Translations under genes and position numbers: made by a program | From: Companilactobacillus allii | Lineage (GTDB): Bacteria > Bacillota > Bacilli > Lactobacillales > Lactobacillaceae | Assembly (NCBI RefSeq): GCF_001971585.1 | Contig: NZ_CP019323.1 | Span: forward strand, 2,408,053 to 2,472,052 | Length of the DNA: 64,000 nt | Reading direction: 5' to 3' | Notes under the pieces: model-generated | Databases searched by the model: none | What the model was told of the DNA's origin: nothing | Seen by the model: only the letters and a program-made list of their open reading frames with translations | Shown here: positions 59,171 through 64,000 of the stretch, one piece after another | How positions within the stretch are numbered: the first letter of the stretch is position 1 | How the letters are laid out: every line of letters begins with the position of its first letter

Positions 59171-62100
59171 TTACTTAGTAGAATCAGCCTTATCATCATC
59201 GTCATCTGATGACTTAACTTGTTCAATATTCTTATCTGGTTTCTTAGTTCTATGCATTCTATTTTCGTGCCACATCGTCAAACTGATCAACGATGATAAC
59301 GTTAATGGAAGGAATATGACTAAGATTATTAATCCAAAGATAACACCTAATGCAACTTGAATTAATGTTGTAACACCTGAAGGAATCAAGGCGGCAAATG
59401 TACCACTCAATATGATAGCAGCTGATATAACAACCGCACCAATTGCTGTAGCAGCATTCAACATTCTATCCTTCAAATCATGATCCGTCTCATCTCGGAA
59501 TCTTACCATCAAGAAGATACTGTAATCAACACCCAATGCCATCAACATGATAAATGTGAAGAATGGTGTATTCCAACTTAGTAACGCATCACCTAAGACA
59601 AACTTAGATACAACACGTGTAATACCAAGTGAGATCTCATATGCTAATAACAATGTACCAATAATTGTCATAGGTTGAAGGATCGACTCTGTAACAACGA
59701 TCAAGGCAATACCAATACCGATTGTCATAATCAATGCTGTACGTCCAAAGTCACCATTGGCAAGTTTTCTTGTATCATTGTTCTCTGATGTTTGACCACC
59801 AAAGGCAACAGTAGCATTCTTCAATACACCATGTTTCAATCTAGCATCTGTATCTGATTGAATTGTCTTCAATTGTTTAGAAGTCTTATCACTGTTTGGA
59901 TCACCCTTGAATACAAGTGTGATAGAAGCAATTTTACGATTACTACTCATGTAATTATCAAGAGCTGGTTTAAATTCACTACTCTTAATAGTGTCTTTAG
60001 GTAAGTAGAATGTATTACCGACATATGATGTACGCAATCCATCTAGATATGTCTTCATAGTTGCGTTACCTGAGGCTAATGAATCAAGACCATCACTAGC
60101 AGAGCTTAATCCTGATTGTAGTTGTGTTACTTGTGTAGCCATTGATTGTAATTGTGTGTTCATTTCTTGAACACCAGTATTAACTTGTGTAGCACCACTT
60201 GCTACACTTTGACCACCACTTGTTAATGTTGAGTTTGAAGCAACTAATGTACTTGTTCCACTAGACAACGTAGACATACCGGCAGTCAAAGTTGGAATTT
60301 GATTTTGTAGTTGTGACATACCACTAGAAACAGCAGATGATCCAGTACTCAATTGACCAATTGCACCTTGTAACTGTGTCATTTCAGCAGCTGCAGTTGA
60401 AGTATCTTGTCCACTTGCTGCCAACAATGTAAGTATCTGTGTGGCTTGTGATGACAATGCAGTCATCTGACTTTGTAGTTGTGAAAGTCCACTAGAAAGC
60501 TGTTGAGAACTACTTGTAAGAGTGGAAACACCACTTGTTAAAGTAGGCATTTGACTACTTGCACTTTGTAGACCTGAATTAACTTGTGAAACACCACTAG
60601 TGTACTGATCAATACCACTTGATAGTGTTTGAGCACCAGTCTGTAATTGACTAGTTCCATCGGCTAATTCTTGAACTTGAGCTGTACTTCCAGAGATATT
60701 AGCACTAGTAAGTTGTGAATTAGCTGAATTCAAACCAGATTTGATTTCTTGAATACCCTTAGATGAAGTCTTCAAACCATCTGTAATAGTTGTTAATTGA
60801 CTCTTTAGATACATACTCTTAATCTTATCTCCACCTGGTTGAGTTGCTGAAGCAACTGTCTTAACACCGGGTTCTTTTTTAAGATATTGAGTCAAATCAT
60901 CAATTGCGGCAAGTCTTGATTGTGTATCAAGTTTCTTACTGTTTTGAATATATATTGTAACTGGAGCTGACATACCTTTACTAAAGTGATCTTGAATTAC
61001 TTCATAACCTTTTTTAGCTTCATATGAATTAGGAACTTCGTCAGCGTTATTAAAGTTCAACGTTGTATTTGAATTGACTAAGAATGGAACACCAACAATT
61101 GCAATGATTGCTAAGATCACAACTGGGTATGCAAGAGCTGATCTTGATAATCCATACCATAGACGACTCTTACCACGTGCACCAGAAATCTTGCTTGGCC
61201 AAAACATCTTAGCTCCAAGTGTTTCCATAAAGAACATGTTAAGTGTTAGAAGTACCATTAATAGAACTAAGATACCAATAGCAACACCAACAGCACTTTG
61301 ATAGAAGGAGAATTTGGCTAGAGACAATACAGAGAATCCAATTAGAACTGAGATACCACTGTATAAAATAGTTCTACCACCATGACGTTGAGCATCATGA
61401 GCGGCTTCAACTGCCGACATTCCCCGGGCTAGGGCCCCCTTGAAGTAATTATATAGTAGGATATTGTAATCAGTACCAATACCGAATAATACAACCACTA
61501 AGAACACTTGCGTGAAGTTAGATAGTGGGAAATTATATTTTTGAGCCAAATTCATTATTATGCTCAATGATGTAACAAAGGCTACACCAACATTTAATAA
61601 TGAAATCAATGGAACAATTGGTGAACGGAAGACGATAATCAAGACGATGAAGATAAAGATAACCGCGATAACTTCAGTCTTTTGAATTCCTTTTTCTGTG
61701 ACAGATGTAAATTCATCATTTAAGGCATCTGAACCTGTAACATAGGTCTTAACGCCATCCATCTTCAATTGTTTTTGAAGTTCATTTACTTGCTTACTTA
61801 CAGTTCCACTACTGTTAACAGTAATTTGAGCTAATTGAGTAGACTTATCTTTTGAGATAAGTTGCTTTTTAGTTTGAGCATTCTCACTAGGACTCATTAC
61901 TTTTTGAATCGTAAGTGAATTTTTATTCTCAAGCTTACTCAATTTATGAGTAATTTTCTTTGATTGCGCAGCGGTAAATTTATTATTCCCGTTATTATTA
62001 AACACCGCTGTATAAGTACGAACTGATTTATTTCCATTCGCCTTTTTTTCAATCCTAGAAGCCTGTTGACTTTCTACATAGCTAGGTAAAGTAATATTAC

Positions 62101-62209
62101 CCTTATCCCTTACCAGTTGTGATACGTTTGGCATCGCAAGAATTGCGACAAGCACAACGATTATCCACCCAACAAGTGCGAGCGTATATTTTTTGGTTAT
62201 CCGCTTCAT
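59171..62209 (-). CDS. MMPL/RND-family exporter with long Ser/Gln-rich extracellular coil
   Basis: The start is at ATG 62209 (MKRITKKYTLALVGW), behind GGGAGATG; the frame is open to 62242. About 1012 aa. TM1 is followed by an extracellular domain, a TM2-6 block, a second TM block near the C-terminus with the DYNILLYNYF and DYSIFLMVRFRDE motifs (proton-relay Asp), and a polar tail. Between them (about 480-730) lie degenerate repeats of the SG..QL.SG type, like YhgE/Pip-domain proteins. It exports lipids, peptides or drugs. The divergent TetR gene probably controls it. Confidence 0.9.
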   Translation of the reverse strand: MKRITKKYTLALVGWIIVVLVAILAMPNVSQLVRDKGNITLPSYVESQQASRIEKKANGNKSVRTYTAVFNNNGNNKFTAAQSKKITHKLSKLENKNSLTIQKVMSPSENAQTKKQLISKDKSTQLAQITVNSSGTVSKQVNELQKQLKMDGVKTYVTGSDALNDEFTSVTEKGIQKTEVIAVIFIFIVLIIVFRSPIVPLISLLNVGVAFVTSLSIIMNLAQKYNFPLSNFTQVFLVVVLFGIGTDYNILLYNYFKGALARGMSAVEAAHDAQRHGGRTILYSGISVLIGFSVLSLAKFSFYQSAVGVAIGILVLLMVLLTLNMFFMETLGAKMFWPSKISGARGKSRLWYGLSRSALAYPVVILAIIAIVGVPFLVNSNTTLNFNNADEVPNSYEAKKGYEVIQDHFSKGMSAPVTIYIQNSKKLDTQSRLAAIDDLTQYLKKEPGVKTVASATQPGGDKIKSMYLKSQLTTITDGLKTSSKGIQEIKSGLNSANSQLTSANISGSTAQVQELADGTSQLQTGAQTLSSGIDQYTSGVSQVNSGLQSASSQMPTLTSGVSTLTSSSQQLSSGLSQLQSQMTALSSQATQILTLLAASGQDTSTAAAEMTQLQGAIGQLSTGSSAVSSGMSQLQNQIPTLTAGMSTLSSGTSTLVASNSTLTSGGQSVASGATQVNTGVQEMNTQLQSMATQVTQLQSGLSSASDGLDSLASGNATMKTYLDGLRTSYVGNTFYLPKDTIKSSEFKPALDNYMSSNRKIASITLVFKGDPNSDKTSKQLKTIQSDTDARLKHGVLKNATVAFGGQTSENNDTRKLANGDFGRTALIMTIGIGIALIVVTESILQPMTIIGTLLLAYEISLGITRVVSKFVLGDALLSWNTPFFTFIMLMALGVDYSIFLMVRFRDETDHDLKDRMLNAATAIGAVVISAAIILSGTFAALIPSGVTTLIQVALGVIFGLIILVIFLPLTLSSLISLTMWHENRMHRTKKPDKNIEQVKSSDDDDDKADSTK

Positions 62210-62550
62210 ACCCACATCTCCCTTAAATTCTAAAATACTCATAACTTTACTTTATGTAAAATTATTGACACATGTCAAAATACAAGTTACATCATAAAAT
62301 TAATGTCAAAATTAGGCAAGAGACAATCTTTTTATAAATGTTTATATCTGGACATTTTATTGCATATTGTCTAAATATGTAATGAAAAAACAAAATAATT
62401 GATGAAAATAACAAATACTTTGAAAATACGCAATCGCTTTCATTCCAAAAGTGAATTATTCTTTTTGCACTTGTAAAAATTTATACTTATGTTAAAGTCT
62501 GTTTAGTTGAACTAATCAGTTTATACAAGTTTTAGAGGGTGGGACTATTA
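62210..62550. other. Divergent promoter region between MMPL and TetR genes
   Basis: Non-coding, AT-rich. TTGACACATGTCAAAA (about 62264-62279) contains the palindrome TTGACA-CA-TGTCAA (62264-62277), a likely TetR operator close to the MMPL promoter. A second TGTCAAAA lies at about 62303. No other feature is visible. Confidence 0.55.
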
Positions 62551-63132
62551 ATGAAAATAGACGTTACACAGCACTTGACGCTTGGTGCAACTAGAACTCT
62601 AAAAGCGTTTAGAGAAGCCATGTTTGAGACCCTTGGTGAAAAAGAATTTGACAAGATTACGGTCAATGATATTTGTAAAAAAAGTGAATATCCACGTGCA
62701 ACTTTTTACAATTACTTTGATGATAAATATGATCTATTACAATACTTATGGTCTTACATTGGAAAAGATATTTTATCAAAAATCCCCAAAAATATTACTG
62801 AAGAAAAAGGTATTATTAAAATATTTAATTTACTTTTAGATTTCTTCAATGATCATCAAGAATTATTAACGAATGTAACAAAAAATAACGGTGTTAATTC
62901 CCATCTATGGCATAGCATGTCAGGATATCTTCGTCATGAAGCTAACATATTGGTCTATGAGTATTCTGCTGAAAATGACCAAGTAAAGGTACCTGTTAAA
63001 TTACTGGCACGTTTTTACAGCGATTTGATCATTGCCGTTTTGGAATGGTGCTTATTCGAACAACCTAACATAGATAAGAAAACTGCTGACAAGTATCTAA
63101 CCAGCTTACTGAATGGTGGTTTTACCGCATAA
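62551..63132 (+). CDS. TetR-family regulator, probable controller of the MMPL gene
   Basis: The start is at ATG 62551 (MKIDVTQHLTLG), with AGAGGG upstream; the GTG at 62539 abuts that site. 193 aa. HTH: RTLKAFREAMFETLGEKEFD, then EYPRATFYNYFDDKYDLLQ. It has a C-terminal helical domain of the type with LLARFYSDLIIAVLEWCLF, seen in YxaF/DhaS-like TetR regulators. It lies divergent from the MMPL exporter with a 340-nt gap, the common arrangement of repressor and efflux target. Confidence 0.88.
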   Translation: MKIDVTQHLTLGATRTLKAFREAMFETLGEKEFDKITVNDICKKSEYPRATFYNYFDDKYDLLQYLWSYIGKDILSKIPKNITEEKGIIKIFNLLLDFFNDHQELLTNVTKNNGVNSHLWHSMSGYLRHEANILVYEYSAENDQVKVPVKLLARFYSDLIIAVLEWCLFEQPNIDKKTADKYLTSLLNGGFTA

Positions 63133-63173
63133 AAAAGTTCTTCAATCCAACAAACGGATTGAAGAATTTTTTT
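63132..63173. terminator. Bidirectional terminator between tetR and pspC genes
   Basis: TTCTTCAATCC and GGATTGAAGAA form a perfect 11-bp stem, with A6 before and T7 after. Confidence 0.85.
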
Positions 63174-63366
63174 AGTTCATATCTGGTTGTTCCATTAATA
63201 ACCACAACACTAAATATGCGATGATACCTGGGAATACCGGTGTTAATGACAAAATCACATATAACACTCGGCCAATTGCTGGATCCCAATCATATTTTTC
63301 ACAGAAACCAGCAACAACTCCACCTATGAGTTGGTTATTTTTAGAACGCTTAATTGGAATATGCAT
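63172..63366 (-). CDS. PspC-domain membrane protein, 64 aa
   Basis: The whole protein is one PspC domain: KRSKNNQLIGGVVAGFCEKY, then DPAIGRVLYVILSLTPVFPGII, one membrane segment and a short tail. Such small PspC proteins are linked to envelope stress responses. AGGGGG lies 7 nt before the ATG. It is monocistronic, its stop inside the terminator stem tail shared with the TetR gene. Confidence 0.9.
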   Translation of the reverse strand: MHIPIKRSKNNQLIGGVVAGFCEKYDWDPAIGRVLYVILSLTPVFPGIIAYLVLWLLMEQPDMN

Positions 63367-63546
63367 AATCTTTCCCCCTGTCTTTAGTAATATAATATTA
63401 TACCGATTCTTTTATGTACATCGAAATACCTTACAAATATCTTACAATTTGTCATCTTATAATTACTTGACTAAGATCAATGATAGTGCTTACAAAAAAT
63501 ATTGTTTCTATCCACATTTATAGTGGAAATTTGTGCTGAAATGCAA

Positions 63547-63772
63547 TTTTTTTCTACTCAAACTTGCAGCTAAAACGCGTGACAAAACGCAACTTTTTCC
63601 GTTTAGTTCAAAAAGTTTGTGCATAACTTTTTTTCTACTCAAACTTGCGGCTGAAACGCGTGACAAAACGCAACTTTTTCCGTTTAGTTCAAAAAAGCCC
63701 AGCATTTACTACCGTAAATGCCGGACTTTTTAGTACTATACTCGAAAGCTGACCGCGTTTTATCACGCTCTT
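63547..63772. repeat. Long palindromic repeat, copy G with tandem left arms
   Basis: TTTTTCTACTCAAACTTGC followed by an AAAACGCGTGACAAAACGC-type arm occurs twice (63549 and 63630). A single right arm (GACCGCGTTTTATCACGCTC) follows. The inner hairpin is GCCCAGCATTTACTACCGTAAATGCCGGAC-like. This is a subfamily with its own arm sequence. It lies after the MetQ-type gene. Confidence 0.85.
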
Positions 63773-64000
63773 TTATTGCAATACTTTATAATTCCAAGCT
63801 GGTTTCTCGTAATCTCCGTATACTTCTTTGATTTTCTTAGCGATTTCAGCTGATTGGTAAGCCTTAACGATTTTCTTATAAGTTTTGTTATTTTTATCTT
63901 TCTTATTAGCTGAAATTATATTAACATATGGCTTTGATTTTGCAGTGATTTTCTCTCTGTAAACAGCCTTTTTGGGATTCAACTTAGCATCATTAGCTAC
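63773..64000 (-). CDS. metQ: MetQ/NlpA-type methionine ABC transporter substrate-binding lipoprotein (partial)
   Basis: Only the last ~75 codons lie in the window; the gene continues beyond 64000. VANDAKLNPKKAVYREK, then SKPYVNIISANKKDKNNKTY, KKIVKAYQSAEIAKKIKEVY and the end are the conserved C-terminal part of NlpA/MetQ lipoproteins. These bind methionine (often D-Met or Met-peptides) outside the membrane for MetNP. TAA is directly followed by a palindromic repeat. Confidence 0.85.
   Translation of the reverse strand, partial: VANDAKLNPKKAVYREKITAKSKPYVNIISANKKDKNNKTYKKIVKAYQSAEIAKKIKEVYGDYEKPAWNYKVLQ

Noticed and set aside
60100-60800. Direct-repeat or CRISPR-like periodicity
   Set aside because: The periodicity is codon-level repetition of the SG/Q-rich coil of the MMPL protein, with no equal spacers.
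63508-63733. Repetitive ORFs in both strands (LSRVSAASLSRKK and LKLAAKTRDKTQLFPF)
   Set aside because: They are translations of the palindromic repeat; the same strings appear wherever the repeat occurs, and no start signal is seen.

Overview
The window looks like chromosome of a low-GC, heterofermentative-type lactic acid bacterium, most likely a lactobacillus of the Companilactobacillus (farciminis/alimentarius) group. That is an inference from AT-rich codon use, strong AGGAGG-type ribosome binding sites, sugar-PTS, gluconate and LTA genes, and a UbiD-type LpdBCD gallate decarboxylase set. No rRNA, tRNA, CRISPR array or prophage was found. Many ORFs have an extra upstream start, and I moved starts to the codon served by the visible Shine-Dalgarno.

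Layout. 1-3.7 kb: a decayed accessory island. It holds a 42-residue RiPP/bacteriocin-like precursor gene, a 16-bp hairpin, an ABC exporter that runs off the left edge, an IS3-type transposase remnant split by an internally deleted group II intron, an IS30 scrap and an orphan LytTR response regulator. 3.9-8.8 kb: gluconate catabolism (gntP-gntK-gnd) with a divergent RpiR regulator. 8.8-13.6 kb: pentapeptide-repeat protein, MATE exporter, HSL-type esterase and GPH sugar symporter. 13.8-18.5 kb: sucrose locus (scrR, scrB, divergent scrA). 18.6-22.5 kb: three HAD phosphatases, an AraC regulator and a sugar acetyltransferase. 22.7-25.5 kb: Old Yellow Enzyme, MarR and MFS. 25.5-30.7 kb: a probable cobalamin/glycerol module (PduO adenosyltransferase, ECF S component, glycerol facilitator, fused ECF ATPases, EcfT, secreted DUF4430 protein). 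30.7-32.7 kb: an IS1182-family element inside a long palindromic repeat.

32.7-43.0 kb: purine permease, a 45-residue ORF, a large GHSLGG hydrolase, a TMEM175-like channel, a second DUF4430 protein, TetR plus MntH, L,D-transpeptidase, Pgi and VanZ. 43.1-54.1 kb: LtaS-like synthase, a two-component system, HAD, oxidoreductases, a 3D-domain wall protein with a WalR-type box, and a GH3 enzyme with permuted domain order. 54.2-59 kb: CoaBC, and an lpdC-lpdB-lpdD gallate decarboxylase operon below a LysR gene. 59-64 kb: MMPL exporter with a divergent TetR regulator, PspC, and the end of a MetQ-type lipoprotein.

The most unusual global feature is a family of about 120-bp imperfect palindromes. At least seven copies (near 11.0, 18.5, 30.7/32.6, 34.3, 37.9, 59.1 and 63.6 kb) sit at gene ends, some with duplicated left arms. 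The IS1182 element is inserted exactly at the apex of one copy, and its transposase takes its stop codon from the repeat arm. The best candidate for an undescribed biosynthetic system is the small Cys-terminated peptide plus ABC exporter at the left edge.
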